Assembly: GCA_963786625.1 (NCBI GenBank)
Contig: CAWAZS010000004.1
Location: forward strand, 558,001 to 622,000
Direction of reading: 5' to 3'
Length of the DNA stretch: 64,000 nt
DNA from: CAIWHR01 sp963786625
GTDB taxonomy: Bacteria; Pseudomonadota; Gammaproteobacteria; Burkholderiales; Casimicrobiaceae
Shown here: positions 17,949-27,650 of the stretch, piece by piece
How the letters are laid out: each line of letters begins with the position of its first letter
Position numbering within the stretch: position 1 is the first letter of the stretch
Notes under the pieces: generated by a model
Told to the model about the DNA's origin: nothing
Seen by the model: only the letters and a program-made list of their open reading frames with translations
Database searches by the model: none
Translations under genes and position numbers: made by a program

Positions 17949-19298
17949 CTAGAGATTCTTGCGGTAAACCTGCGACTTGCGCTGGTAATTGTAGAGCGCC
18001 TGCTTCTGCCTGGGCAGGTCGGCGATCGTTGCCGTGTGGAACCCGCGCTCGATGAACCACTGCGACGCGCGCGTCGTCAGGACGAAGAGCCGGTCGAGCT
18101 TGAGCTTCCTTGCGCGCGCCTCGATCTCGGTCATCAGCGCCTCGCCGTAGCCCTCGCGGCGGAAATCGGGTTGGACGGCGAGCGCGGCGAGCTCGCCGGC
18201 CTTCTCGTCGGGAAATGCGTACAGGGCGGCGCAGCCGATGATCGCGTTGTCGTGCTCGGCGACGACGAAGCGCTCGATCTCCACTTCCAGCCGCTCGCGC
18301 GATCGGCGAACGAGGATGCCCTGCTCCTCGAGCGGCCCGATGATCTGCAGGATCCCGCCGACGTCGTCGATCGTCGCGCTGCGCAGGTGCGCAAGCGGCG
18401 CCGAGGCGATCATCGTTCCCACGCCGTCGCGGGTGAAGAGCTCCAGCAGCAGGGCGCCGTCGACGTGGCGGCTGATCAGGTGCGCGCGCTTCACGCCGTT
18501 GTCGCAGGCGCGGATCGCGCAGGGAAGGTAATGCAGGACGTCGGCGGGCTGCTTGCCGCGGCCGCGCGCCAGCAGCGCCTCGGCATCCTTGGTCGACAGC
18601 TCGGTCAGCAGCTGCCGGCCCCGCTTCACGCCTTCGGTCTCCATCAGGAACACGAGCTTGTGCGCGGATATCCGGACCGCGACCTGCGTCGCCACCTCCT
18701 CCAGCGCCAGGTTGAAGATCTCGCCGGTGGGCGAGTAGCCGAGCGGCGAGATCAGCACGATGTCGCCGTCGTCCAGACGCTGGCGGATCGCGTCGGTGTC
18801 GACCCGCCGGACCTCGCCGGTCAGCTGCATGTCGATGCCCTCGATCACGCCCTGCGGCTTCGCCGTGAGGAAGTTGCCGGAGGACACGCGGATGCGCGCG
18901 CCCGCCATCGGGGAGTTGGCGATCCCCAGCGACAGCAGCGCCTCGATGCGGCTGCGCACCTGCCCGTTGGCCTCGAGCACGCAGTCCATCGTCTCGGCGT
19001 CGGTGATGCGCAACCCGAACGCGTAGCGGCTCTCGATGTCCTGCTGGGCGAGGATCGCCTCGATCTGCGGCCGCGAGCCGTGGACGACGACGAGGCGCAC
19101 GCCGAGGCTGTGCAGCAGGTTCAGGTCGTGGATGATGCCGAGAAACGTGTCGTCGGCGACCACCTCGCCGCCGAACGCGATGACGAAGGTCCTGCCGCGG
19201 AACGCGTGTATGTACGGCGCCGCCGAACGGATCCACTGGACGAACGCGCGCGTGGTCGCGGAATGGACCGACGGGGCGGCGTTCGGATTCGGCGGCAT
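17949..19298 (-). CDS. argA: N-acetylglutamate synthase (classical ArgA)
   Basis: Acetyl-CoA plus glutamate to N-acetylglutamate, first step of arginine synthesis. 449 residues: an N-terminal amino-acid-kinase-like domain (FVIAFGGEVVADD through about 290), normally the arginine-feedback site, and a C-terminal GNAT domain (AALAVQPDFRREGYGEALM). The ATG at 19298 gives the family N-terminus; an earlier in-frame start would lie upstream of the -10 box. It is divergent from uvrD with an 80-base gap. An arginine-pathway link at the other end of the window is the argC remnant at 63718. Confidence 0.94.
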   Translation of the reverse strand: MPPNPNAAPSVHSATTRAFVQWIRSAAPYIHAFRGRTFVIAFGGEVVADDTFLGIIHDLNLLHSLGVRLVVVHGSRPQIEAILAQQDIESRYAFGLRITDAETMDCVLEANGQVRSRIEALLSLGIANSPMAGARIRVSSGNFLTAKPQGVIEGIDMQLTGEVRRVDTDAIRQRLDDGDIVLISPLGYSPTGEIFNLALEEVATQVAVRISAHKLVFLMETEGVKRGRQLLTELSTKDAEALLARGRGKQPADVLHYLPCAIRACDNGVKRAHLISRHVDGALLLELFTRDGVGTMIASAPLAHLRSATIDDVGGILQIIGPLEEQGILVRRSRERLEVEIERFVVAEHDNAIIGCAALYAFPDEKAGELAALAVQPDFRREGYGEALMTEIEARARKLKLDRLFVLTTRASQWFIERGFHTATIADLPRQKQALYNYQRKSQVYRKNL

Positions 19299-19343
19299 CG
19301 AAGGCGGCGGCGGGCAGCGGGCGTGGCGTCGCGGAGTGCGCGG

Positions 19344-19349
19344 ATTATA
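19344..19349 (-). promoter_or_regulatory. Candidate -10 box for argA-yggX
   Basis: TATAAT on the minus strand, 46 bases before the argA ATG and almost back-to-back with the uvrD -10 box on the plus strand. No convincing -35 was found. Confidence 0.45.
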
Positions 19350-19362
19350 CGCCGCGACACCG

Positions 19363-19368
19363 TATAAT
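19363..19368 (+). promoter_or_regulatory. Candidate -10 box for uvrD (near-leaderless)
   Basis: TATAAT ends 10 bases before the uvrD ATG at 19379, so the expected transcription start lies about 3-5 bases before the start codon and there is no room for a ribosome site. A -35 hexamer is not evident. Confidence 0.5.
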
Positions 19369-19378
19369 CGCCTGCCCG

Positions 19379-21650
19379 ATGACCTCGCCACTACTCGCCG
19401 ATCTCAACCCGGAACAGCTCGCCGCGGTCACGCTGCCGCATCAGTCGGCGCTGATCCTGGCCGGCGCCGGGAGCGGCAAGACCCGCGTGCTGACGACGCG
19501 GATCGCCTGGCTGCTCGCGACGGGCCAGGCCTCGCCGCTGTCGGTGCTCGCCGTCACGTTCACGAACAAGGCGGCCAAGGAGATGCTCGTCCGGCTGTCG
19601 GCGATGACCCCGGTCGCCACGCGCGGAATGTGGATCGGGACGTTTCACGGACTGTGCAACCGGATGCTGCGCGCGCACTATCGCGATGCGAACCTGCCGC
19701 AGCTCTTCCAGATCCTGGACACGCAGGACCAGCTCGCGCTGATCAAGCGGCTGTACAAGGCGCACAACATCGACGACGAGCGGTTTCCTCCGCGCCAGCT
19801 CCAGCACTTCGTCTCCGGCGCGAAGGAGGAGGGGCTGCGTCCGAACCAGGTCGAGGCCGGCGACGAGTTCGCGCGGCGCCAGGTCGAGCACTACGCGCTC
19901 TACGACGCGATGTGCCAGCGGGAGGGCGTCGTCGATTTCGCGGAGCTCCTCCTGCGCAGCTACGAGCTGCTGGCGCAGCGCGACGGCCTGCGCGAGCACT
20001 ACCGGCGCCGCTTCTCGCACATCCTGGTCGACGAGTTCCAGGACACCAACCTGCTGCAGTACAAGTGGCTCAGGCTGCTCGCGGGAGAGCACACGGCGGT
20101 GTTCGCCGTCGGCGACGACGACCAGTCGATCTACGCGTTCCGCGGCGCGAACGTCGCCAACATGCAGCACTTCGAGCGCGATTTCGCGCGCCCGGACGCG
20201 CCGGTGCGGCTGATCAAGCTCGAGCAGAACTATCGGTCGCACGGCACCATCCTCGACACCGCCAACGCGCTCATCCGGCACAACCGGACGCGTCTCGGCA
20301 AGAACCTGTGGACGAGCGGCGAGCGGGGCGATCCGGTGCGCGCGCTGGCTGCGCCGTCGGACATCGACGAGGCGGCGTTTGTCGTCGACATCGCGAAGAG
20401 CCTCGCCGCCGACGGCGTCGCGCTGTCCGAGGTCGCGGTGCTCTACCGGTCGAACGCGCAGTCCCGGGTGCTCGAGCACGCGCTGTTCAACGCTAGTGTG
20501 CCCTATCGCGTCTATGGCGGAATGCGCTTCTTCGAGCGGGCCGAGGTCAAGCACGCGCTCGCCTACCTGCGCCTGCTCGCCGCGCCCGACGACGATGGCG
20601 CGTTCCTGCGCGTGGCCAACTTTCCGCCACGCGGCATCGGCGCGCGGACGCTGGAGACGCTCGCCGACACTGCGCGCGGGCAGGGCACGAGCCTGTGGCA
20701 GGCGGCCTGCGCCGGCGGCAAGGCAGGCGGCAAGGCGAGCGCCAGCGTCAAGGCGTTCATCACGCTGATCGAGACGATGCGCGCCGCCACTGCGGGCCTC
20801 CCGCTGTCCGAGGCGGTCGAGCACGTGAACGCAGCCTCGGGCCTGCGTGCGCACTACAAAGGCGAGAAGGACGGACAGGAGCGGCTCGACAATCTCGAAG
20901 AGCTCGTCAACGCCGCCGCCGGCTTTCTGCGCGAGGCCGATCTCGCGGTCGACGCGCCGATCGCGTCGGCCGACGGCGTGGACGCCGGCGATGCGGTCGA
21001 GGCGGGAGCGGCCGATCCGCTGACCGCCTTCCTGGCGCATGCCGCGCTCGAAGCGGGCGAGACGCAGGCCGCGGAAGGGCGTCCGGCGCTCCAGCTGATG
21101 ACCGTGCATGCGGCGAAGGGCCTCGAATTCCACACGGTGTTCGTGACCGGGCTCGAGGAAGGACTCTTCCCGCACGAGAACAGCATGAACGAGTACGACG
21201 GCGTCGAGGAGGAGCGGCGGCTCATGTACGTCGCCCTCACGCGCGCGAAGCGGCGGCTCTACGTCACGCACGCGCAGAGCCGGATGCTGCACGGGCAGGT
21301 GCGCTACCACATCGCGTCGCGCTTCCTCGACGAGCTGCCGCACGATCTCGTCCAGTGGCTGTCGCCGCAACGGCACCGCAGCGGCGGCGCAGTCGACATC
21401 GACGCGTCCGAATGGGGCGAGCGGGCCGCGGCGAACGCGCCGCATTCCGGCAGTGCGGCGGGCGACGCCCGCCGCGCGGGAGAGGGATTCCGGCTGGCGC
21501 ATCGGCCAGAGCGTGCGCCACGCGAAGTTCGGGCTCGGCATCATCGTCGACGCCGAGGGTCGGGGGGGCGACGCGCGGGTGCAGGTCAACTTCCGCGACG
21601 CGGGCGTCAAGTGGCTCGCGCTCGAGTACGCGAAGCTGGAGGCCGCGTAG
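19379..21650 (+). CDS. uvrD: ATP-dependent DNA helicase UvrD/PcrA type, frameshifted near the 3' end
   Basis: SF1A 3'-5' helicase of nucleotide excision and mismatch repair. Walker A is ILAGAGSGKTRVL, motif Ia LAVTFTNKAAKEM, Walker B ILVDEFQDTN, motif III VGDDDQSIYAFRGA, then LEQNYRS and the late helicase motifs VHAAKGLEF and VALTRAKRRLYV. Between about 21462 and 21495 one extra base shifts the frame. The following frame gives the family tail SVRHAKFGLGIIVDAEG through WLALEYAKLEAA and the stop at 21650. Without the indel the protein is about 756 residues. A sequence error is more likely than real loss of this tail. Confidence 0.9.
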
Positions 21651-21729
21651 CGTTCGCGCCCGGCCGCGGGGCAATCCGCACGGGGACGCGCGGCGGCTTC
21701 CGCAGCTTCAGCCGGCGCAACTGCGCCGA

Positions 21730-22560
21730 TCAGGCCCCGGTGGCGGCGTCCGTCGGCGGCGCCACGTCGGTCTCGCGCGCGTGGAAGATATCGCGATAGG
21801 CAACGTAGTCCGAGATCGTCTGGGCGGCGACGAAGAGGAAGATGTATGGAACGACCGTCAGCGCGACCACCCAGGGCGCGGCCGCAGGCGGGACGAGCCA
21901 GGCGATGAGCGCGACCGCGATTCCGGGCAGCACGGCGCCGTAGACGAACAGCAACAGGCCGTAGAAGGCGAGCGGACGCCAGTTGGCAAGGGCCGCGCGC
22001 AGGCTTCCGCCCAGCGCCTGCACGGCGCCGCAGTCCTGGAACACGACCAGCGCCGGCGCGAACCACACGGCGAGCAGCGTCGGGAGCGCGCAGACGATCG
22101 CGAACAGCATCGCAGTCTCGAGGCGCCCGTTCGCCGCGAGGGCCTCGTCGGGCTTCGCGCCTCCGGTGATCGCGGCGAGCAGCGCTCCGCCGTCGACGAG
22201 CGCCGTCGCCAGCACCGCCAGCGTCGTGCCCGCAATGAGCACGACGCCGATCGGCAGCAGCGCCCAGAGATTCGAGCGAAACCCGCGGAAGAGGTGCCCG
22301 ACCCCGGGCGTTCCGCCGCGTTCCTGCGTCCACGCAGCGGCGAGGAATCCCACGTTGAACACCGGCCGCAGCATCATCATGACCAGCGGCCCGACGAGCG
22401 GCACGACGCTCACCATGAGCTGTATGAAATAGTAGAGCAGCAGCAGCATGAGCCACGGGATCCGCGCAGCCGCGAGCATTTCCGCCGCCTGCTTGAGCCA
22501 GACCGCACCGCGGCGCGCGGGATGGCGCGCGAAGTCGATCGCCTGCGGCGCTGCGCTCAC
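21730..22560 (-). CDS. BPSS1780-family multi-pass membrane protein (copy a)
   Basis: 276 residues, GTG start at 22560 overlapping the thrB stop by four bases, so translationally coupled to it. About six hydrophobic spans (WLMLLLLYYFIQLMVSVVPL is the first). The tail FLFVAAQTISDYVAYRDIFH ends in a YxxYRDIF pattern shared with the copy at 27638. A soluble N-terminal segment (APQAIDFARHPARRG) precedes the first span. Function unknown. The two copies flank the thrB-DUF2782-LOG-polA block and look like paralogues. Confidence 0.85.
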   Translation of the reverse strand: MSAAPQAIDFARHPARRGAVWLKQAAEMLAAARIPWLMLLLLYYFIQLMVSVVPLVGPLVMMMLRPVFNVGFLAAAWTQERGGTPGVGHLFRGFRSNLWALLPIGVVLIAGTTLAVLATALVDGGALLAAITGGAKPDEALAANGRLETAMLFAIVCALPTLLAVWFAPALVVFQDCGAVQALGGSLRAALANWRPLAFYGLLLFVYGAVLPGIAVALIAWLVPPAAAPWVVALTVVPYIFLFVAAQTISDYVAYRDIFHARETDVAPPTDAATGA

Positions 22561-23546
22561 GACTTCGCCACCGTTGCGGGCCGCGCGCCGGGCCGCTCCG
22601 GCAGGCTCGACGGATTGCCGACCCGGTCGCGCAGGATGCGCTCGAAGTGCGCCGGGTCGTGCGCGTGGACGAGCTCGCCGGGACGCGGCAGGTGCAGATC
22701 GTAGAGCCGCGACAGCCAGAACCGCAGCGCCGCGGCGCGCAGCAGCGCCGGCCACTGCGCGCGCTCGTCCGCGGTCAGGGGCCGCACCTCGTCGTAGGCG
22801 CCGACCAGGGCGGCAACGAGCGCCGGAACGAGCGCACCCGCGTTTCCGCCTTCCCTGACGATGCACCAGTCGTTGACGGTGATCGCAAGATCGTAGGCGA
22901 GGAAATCGGTCGCGGCAAAGCCGAAGTCGATGATGCCCGATACGCGACCGTCGACGAACAGCACGTTGTCGCAGAAGAGATCGCCATGGATCGCCCCGCG
23001 CGGCATGCGGACCTTGCCGAAACCGGTGAGGAACCTGAGCTCCGACGCCAGCAGCTCGCTCTGGCCGGCGTCGAGGAAGGGGCGAACGGCGCGCGCCGCC
23101 TGGCGCCACCACGACGGGCCGCGGCGGTTTGCGAGCCGGGCGCGATACCGGACCGACGCGGCATGCAGCCGGCCCAGCGCGGCACCGACTGCGGAGCAGT
23201 GCGCGGCCGTCGGCGCGAGCACCGGCGCACCATCGACCCTCGAGACGAGGCTCGCAGGTTTGCCATTCAGCATGCTGAACAGCGCGCCCGTCCGGTCGGG
23301 CGCGGGTGCCGGACACTCGACACCGGCGCGCGCGAGGTGCGCCATCAGGTTGAGATAGAACGGCAGCTCGGGGGGCGGAAGACGCTCGTAGAGCGTCAGC
23401 ACGTAACGGCCTTTGGACGTCGTGACGAAGTAGTTCGTGTTCTCGATCCCCGCGGCGATCGGCGTCTGCTCGACGAGCGCTCCGACCGCATAGCGGGCGA
23501 GCCATGCTTCGAGTTCTTCAGCGCTGACGGGTGTGTAGACCGACAT
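22557..23546 (-). CDS. thrB: Homoserine kinase (APH-fold ThrB)
   Basis: ATP plus homoserine to O-phosphohomoserine in threonine synthesis. 329 residues with the aminoglycoside-phosphotransferase-like fold used by betaproteobacterial and pseudomonad ThrB. N-terminal MSVYTPVSAEELEAWL; nucleotide region GIENTNYFVTT; catalytic loop AIHGDLFCDNVLF; metal-binding GIIDFGFAATDF. It is upstream of a coupled BPSS1780-family gene and downstream of DUF2782, an order seen beside polA in Burkholderiales. Confidence 0.94.
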   Translation of the reverse strand: MSVYTPVSAEELEAWLARYAVGALVEQTPIAAGIENTNYFVTTSKGRYVLTLYERLPPPELPFYLNLMAHLARAGVECPAPAPDRTGALFSMLNGKPASLVSRVDGAPVLAPTAAHCSAVGAALGRLHAASVRYRARLANRRGPSWWRQAARAVRPFLDAGQSELLASELRFLTGFGKVRMPRGAIHGDLFCDNVLFVDGRVSGIIDFGFAATDFLAYDLAITVNDWCIVREGGNAGALVPALVAALVGAYDEVRPLTADERAQWPALLRAAALRFWLSRLYDLHLPRPGELVHAHDPAHFERILRDRVGNPSSLPERPGARPATVAKS

Positions 23547-23608
23547 CGGGCATCGCGGCGCGCGGAGAGCGCGCCGCCTCGGGCGGACATCCGCAATGGA
23601 GACTCAGT

Positions 23609-23995
23609 TCAGAACTCGAGGAGCAGCCACAGCGGAACCCTGAGCCCGGTGTCGAGACTGTCGCGACGGATATAGACATTGCCGCTGCCGTCGGGAACCA
23701 GGAAATAGGGCTTGCCGTGGCGCGGTGTGACCTTGACCCAGACGATCTTCCCGTTGACCCGGGCTTCCTCGACGGTCTCGCCTTCCTTGCGGGTGATCGT
23801 CACCTGCGGCTCGAGCTCGGGATCGCCGGCAATCCCCGCGCCCGGCGGCGGCGGGATCTCGGGCAGGGGCTCGAGCTTCGGCGGCGGGAGCGGTGGCGGG
23901 GCGGGGAGCGGCGCGCTCTGTGCGAGCGCGAGACCGGCCGCCGCCAGGAGCGCGATGGCAACGGTGAAACGCGAACGTGGGCGCGGGTGGTTCAT
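23609..23995 (-). CDS. DUF2782-family exported protein
   Basis: 128 residues. The signal peptide is about 1-26 (FTVAIALLAAAGLALAQ), then a Pro-rich linker and a beta-rich domain with PQVTITRKEGETVEEARVNGKI and a C-terminal LWLLLEF. This is the small DUF2782 protein found next to thrB and polA in betaproteobacteria. Function unknown, probably periplasmic. The ATG at 23995 is chosen because the longer frame lacks a signal peptide at its start. Confidence 0.85.
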   Translation of the reverse strand: MNHPRPRSRFTVAIALLAAAGLALAQSAPLPAPPPLPPPKLEPLPEIPPPPGAGIAGDPELEPQVTITRKEGETVEEARVNGKIVWVKVTPRHGKPYFLVPDGSGNVYIRRDSLDTGLRVPLWLLLEF

Positions 23996-24100
23996 GCGAG
24001 CTCGGGTGTAACGCAATTTTAGCAGAGCAGCGCACGATCCGGCGGTCTCGCCCGGACGCAAATGCGCGCTCCCGCGGCCCCTCGCCGGATGGCCGAGGCC

Positions 24101-24826
24101 TCAGAGGTTCAGCATCTTCTGGCGCTCTTCGCGCGTCGGCTGGAAGCCTCGCGACTCGTAGAAGTCGAAGATCGCCTCGACGATCGCCTCCGGCTGCTCG
24201 ATGACCTGCATCAGGTCCAGGTCCCTTTCGTCGGCCATGCCTTCGCCGACGAGCTTGTCGCGCATCCAGTCGACGAGCCCCCGCCAGAAGTCCCCGCCGA
24301 CCAGGATGATCGGGATGCGCCGGCTTTTTCCGGTCTGCACGAGCGTCAGGCATTCGGAGAGCTCGTCGAGCGTGCCGAACCCGCCCGGAAGCACGACGTA
24401 TGCGGAAGCGAAGCGCACGAACATCATCTTGCGCGCAAAGAAGTACCGGAAATCGAACGCGACGTCCTGAAACGCGTTGCCGCCCTGCTCGTGCGGGAGC
24501 AGGATGTTGAGACCGACTGCCGGCGACTTGCCCGCGAATGCGCCGCGGTTCGCGGCTTCCATCAGGCCCGGCCCGCCGCCGGAGATCACGGCGAAGCCCG
24601 CGTCGGAGAGCAGACGCGCGATGCGCTCGGCCTTCGCAAAATACGGATGGTCGCGCTTGATTCGCGCGCTGCCGAACATCGACACCGCGGGCCGCACGCC
24701 GCGCATGCGCTCGGTGGCCGCGGCGAACTCTGCCATAATCCCCAGCACCCGCCATGCCTCCTGCCCGTTGGAGGTGTACGTCGCCTGCGGATCGATGAGT
24801 TCCGGGATCTTCGGGGTCTGATTCAT
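24101..24826 (-). CDS. LOG-family protein (TIGR00730; possible nucleotide 5'-monophosphate phosphoribohydrolase)
   Basis: 241 residues with the lysine-decarboxylase-like/LOG motifs SGGGPGLMEAANRGA and LPGGFGTLDELSE. Plant and bacterial LOG proteins cleave N6-modified AMP or purine monophosphates to base plus ribose 5-phosphate; the exact substrate is not predictable here. The ATG at 24826 overlaps the polA ATG (24825) on the opposite strand in the tetranucleotide CATG, so the two genes are head-to-head with no spacer. A start two codons earlier (TTG) is unlikely. Confidence 0.88.
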   Translation of the reverse strand: MNQTPKIPELIDPQATYTSNGQEAWRVLGIMAEFAAATERMRGVRPAVSMFGSARIKRDHPYFAKAERIARLLSDAGFAVISGGGPGLMEAANRGAFAGKSPAVGLNILLPHEQGGNAFQDVAFDFRYFFARKMMFVRFASAYVVLPGGFGTLDELSECLTLVQTGKSRRIPIILVGGDFWRGLVDWMRDKLVGEGMADERDLDLMQVIEQPEAIVEAIFDFYESRGFQPTREERQKMLNL

Positions 24827-27587
24827 GCCCAAGCTCGTGCTGGTGGATGCGTCGTCGTACCTGTACCGCGCATATCACGCGCTCCCCGATCTTCGCACTT
24901 CGAAAGGCGAACCCACGGGGGCGCTGCGCGGCGTGGTGTCGATGCTGCGCAGGATAGCCGAAGACGAGAAGCCCGACTACTTCGCCGTCGTCTTCGACGC
25001 GCCGGGAAAGACGTTCCGCGACGACTGGTATCCGTCGTACAAGGCGCAACGGCCGCCCATGCCCGAGGATCTCGTCCGACAGGTCGAGCCGTTGCACGAG
25101 CTCGTGCGCGCGCACGGCTGGCCGCTGCTGATGGTCGACGGTGTCGAGGCGGACGACGTGATCGGCACACTGGCCGAGCAGGCGGCCGCCAGTGGCATCG
25201 ACTGCGTGATCTCGACCTCGGACAAGGACCTCGCGCAACTCGTCCGGCCCGGCATAACGCTCGTCAATACGATGAGCAACGAAACGCTCGACGAGGCCGG
25301 CGTCCTTGCCAAGTTCGGCGTGCGAGCGGACCAGGTGCTCGATCTGCTCGCCCTCACGGGCGACGTCGTCGACAACGTGCCGGGCGTCGCGAAAGTGGGT
25401 CCGAAGACCGCGGCTAAATGGCTGGCGCAGTACGGGACGCTCGACGCGGTGATCGCGCATGCGGGGGAGATTCCAGGGGTCGTCGGCGAAAACCTGCGGA
25501 CGGCGCTCGACTGGCTGCCGCAGGGCAAGCGGCTGCTCACCGTCAAGACCGACTGCGCGCTTCCGCTGAGGCCGCCCGATCTCGTTCCGGGTGCGCCGCA
25601 GGCGGACAAGCTGACGGCGATGTACGAGCGATTCGAGTTCAGGAGCTGGCTGCGCGACATCGCCGGTGGCGGGGGGCGGGACGGCAGCGCGCCGGCGGGC
25701 GATCGCGCGTCGCGGCGGGACGCGCCGGCCGCCGCCGACCGACCGGAGGACTCCGTCGCCGGGGACGCGCCAGCCGCGGTTCCCCGGCACTACGAGACGG
25801 TCCTCGACGCGGCGAGCTTCGAGCGGTGGCTGCGCGCGATCGAAGGCGCCGACCTCGTCTGCTTCGATACCGAGACGACCGGGCTCGACCCGCTGGAGGC
25901 GAAGATCGTCGGCATGTCGTTCGCCGTCGAGCCGGGACACGCGTGCTACATCCCGCTCGCCCACCGCCACCCCGGTGCACCGGATCAGTTGCCGCTCGCC
26001 GCAACGCTCGAACGGCTCGCCCCGTGGTTCGCGGATCCGGCGAGGCGGAAGGTCGGCCAGAACGTCAAATACGATCAGCACGTGCTGGCGAACCACGGCC
26101 TGTCGCTCGACGGCGTCGCGCACGACACGCTGCTCCAGTCGTACGTACTCGAGGCGCACCGGCCGCACGACATGGACAGCCTGGCGTGGCGGCATCTGAA
26201 CGTCAAGACGATCACCTATGCGGAGGTCGCCGGAAAGGGATCGAAGCAGATCGGTTTCGATCAGGTGAACATCGACGATGCGACCGCGTACGCCGCCGAG
26301 GACGCGGACATCACGCTGCAGCTGCACCGCTGCCTCTATCCGCGCGTCGCCGCCGACGCGAAGCTCGACCATGTCTACACGGCGATCGAAATGCCGGTGC
26401 GCGAGATCCTGTTCGAGATGGAGCGCGAAGGCGTCATGCTCGACGCGGCGCTGCTCGCCGCGCAGAGCCGCGAGCTCGCCGAAAAGCTGATGGCGCTCGA
26501 GCAGCAGGCGTTTCAGCTCGCCGGGCAGCCCTTCAACCTCGCCTCGCCCAAGCAGCTGGGCGAGATCCTGTTCGACCGGATGAAGCTGCCGACGCTGCGC
26601 AAGACGGCGACCGGGCAGCCGTCGACGGACGAGGAAGTGCTGACCGAGCTGGCTGCCGACTATCCGCTGCCGAAGGTCCTGCTCGAGCACCGCGCGCTGT
26701 CGAAGCTCAAGTCGACGTACACCGACAAGCTGCCGCAGATGGTGAACCGGCGCACGGGCCGCGTGCACACGACGTTCAGCCAGGCGACGGCCGTGACCGG
26801 CCGGCTCGCCTCGTCGGACCCCAATCTGCAGAACATCCCGGTGCGCACGGCGGAAGGCCGGCGCATCCGCGAGGCGTTCATCGCTCCGCCCGGGCAGGTG
26901 ATCGTCTCCGCCGACTATTCGCAGATCGAGCTGCGGATCATGGCGCATCTGTCGGGCGACCCGGCGCTCGTCAGGGCATTTCGCGAAGGCGAGGACATCC
27001 ACAAGGCGACCGCCGCCGAGATCTTCGGCGTGCCGGTGGCGGCGGTGACGACCGACCAGCGACGCTACATCAAGGCGGTGAACTTCGGCCTCATCTACGG
27101 GATGGGCGCGTTCGGGCTCGCCCAGCAGCTCGGCATCGAGCGCGGCGCCGCGCAGCAGTTCATCGACCGCTACTTCCAGCGATACCCGGGCGTGGCGGCG
27201 TACATGCAGGCGACGCGCGATTTCGCGCGCGAGCACGGCTACGTCGAAACGGTGTTCGGGCGGCGGCTATGGCTGCCCGACATCAAGGCCGCGGGCGGGC
27301 CGCGCCGCGCCGGCGCCGAGCGGGCCGCGATCAACGCGCCGATGCAGGGCACGGCGGCGGACCTCGTCAAGCTCGCGATGATCGCGGTGCGCGACTGGAT
27401 ACGGCGCGAGGCGCTCGCGACGAAGCTCGTGCTGCAGGTCCACGACGAGCTCGTCTTCGAAGTCCCGAACGACGAGCTCGCTCGCGTGAAAAGCGGCCTT
27501 GCGCAGCCGATGACGGGGGTCGCCGAGCTCGCCGTCCCGCTCGTCGTCGACATCGGCGTCGGGCCGAACTGGGAGAAGGCGCACTGA
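24825..27587 (+). CDS. polA: DNA polymerase I
   Basis: 920 residues, intact. The 5'-3' exonuclease domain opens KLVLVDASSYLYRAYHALPD and contains VFDAPGKTFRDDWY. The 3'-5' exonuclease looks active, since the DxE motif is kept (CFDTETTGLDPLEAKIVG). The polymerase domain has motif A VSADYSQIELRIMAHLSGD, the O-helix (RRYIKAVNFGLIYGMGAFG) and motif C LQVHDELVFEV. It works in Okazaki processing and excision repair. The start codon overlaps that of the divergent LOG gene; its promoter must lie inside that gene. Downstream is a GGGGTCAG palindrome and a converging gene. Confidence 0.96.
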   Translation: MPKLVLVDASSYLYRAYHALPDLRTSKGEPTGALRGVVSMLRRIAEDEKPDYFAVVFDAPGKTFRDDWYPSYKAQRPPMPEDLVRQVEPLHELVRAHGWPLLMVDGVEADDVIGTLAEQAAASGIDCVISTSDKDLAQLVRPGITLVNTMSNETLDEAGVLAKFGVRADQVLDLLALTGDVVDNVPGVAKVGPKTAAKWLAQYGTLDAVIAHAGEIPGVVGENLRTALDWLPQGKRLLTVKTDCALPLRPPDLVPGAPQADKLTAMYERFEFRSWLRDIAGGGGRDGSAPAGDRASRRDAPAAADRPEDSVAGDAPAAVPRHYETVLDAASFERWLRAIEGADLVCFDTETTGLDPLEAKIVGMSFAVEPGHACYIPLAHRHPGAPDQLPLAATLERLAPWFADPARRKVGQNVKYDQHVLANHGLSLDGVAHDTLLQSYVLEAHRPHDMDSLAWRHLNVKTITYAEVAGKGSKQIGFDQVNIDDATAYAAEDADITLQLHRCLYPRVAADAKLDHVYTAIEMPVREILFEMEREGVMLDAALLAAQSRELAEKLMALEQQAFQLAGQPFNLASPKQLGEILFDRMKLPTLRKTATGQPSTDEEVLTELAADYPLPKVLLEHRALSKLKSTYTDKLPQMVNRRTGRVHTTFSQATAVTGRLASSDPNLQNIPVRTAEGRRIREAFIAPPGQVIVSADYSQIELRIMAHLSGDPALVRAFREGEDIHKATAAEIFGVPVAAVTTDQRRYIKAVNFGLIYGMGAFGLAQQLGIERGAAQQFIDRYFQRYPGVAAYMQATRDFAREHGYVETVFGRRLWLPDIKAAGGPRRAGAERAAINAPMQGTAADLVKLAMIAVRDWIRREALATKLVLQVHDELVFEVPNDELARVKSGLAQPMTGVAELAVPLVVDIGVGPNWEKAH

Positions 27588-27604
27588 TCGAAATTCGGCG
27601 AACT

Positions 27605-27650
27605 GGGGTCAGTGTAATTTATCGGTGTCCCGACAAATTACACTGACCCC
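27605..27650. repeat. GGGGTCAG-ended inverted repeat, 16-bp arms
   Basis: The arm GGGGTCAGTGTAATTT at 27605-27620 is the exact reverse complement of 27635-27650. The 14-base centre can itself pair TCGG with CCGA. It lies between convergent polA and a BPSS1780-family gene; that gene's stop codon (27638-27640) and last codons are inside the right arm. It shares the GGGGTCAG ends with the palindrome at 17010-17055. Confidence 0.9.

Noticed and set aside
19391..22456. 1021-codon minus-strand frame antisense to uvrD
   Set aside because: Shadow of the helicase gene; no domain, and it would overlap the BPSS1780-family gene in another frame.
23604..27236. 1210-codon minus-strand frame spanning polA antisense and the LOG/DUF2782 region
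   Set aside because: It is antisense to an intact polA and out of frame with LOG and DUF2782; the composition is an Arg-rich shadow.
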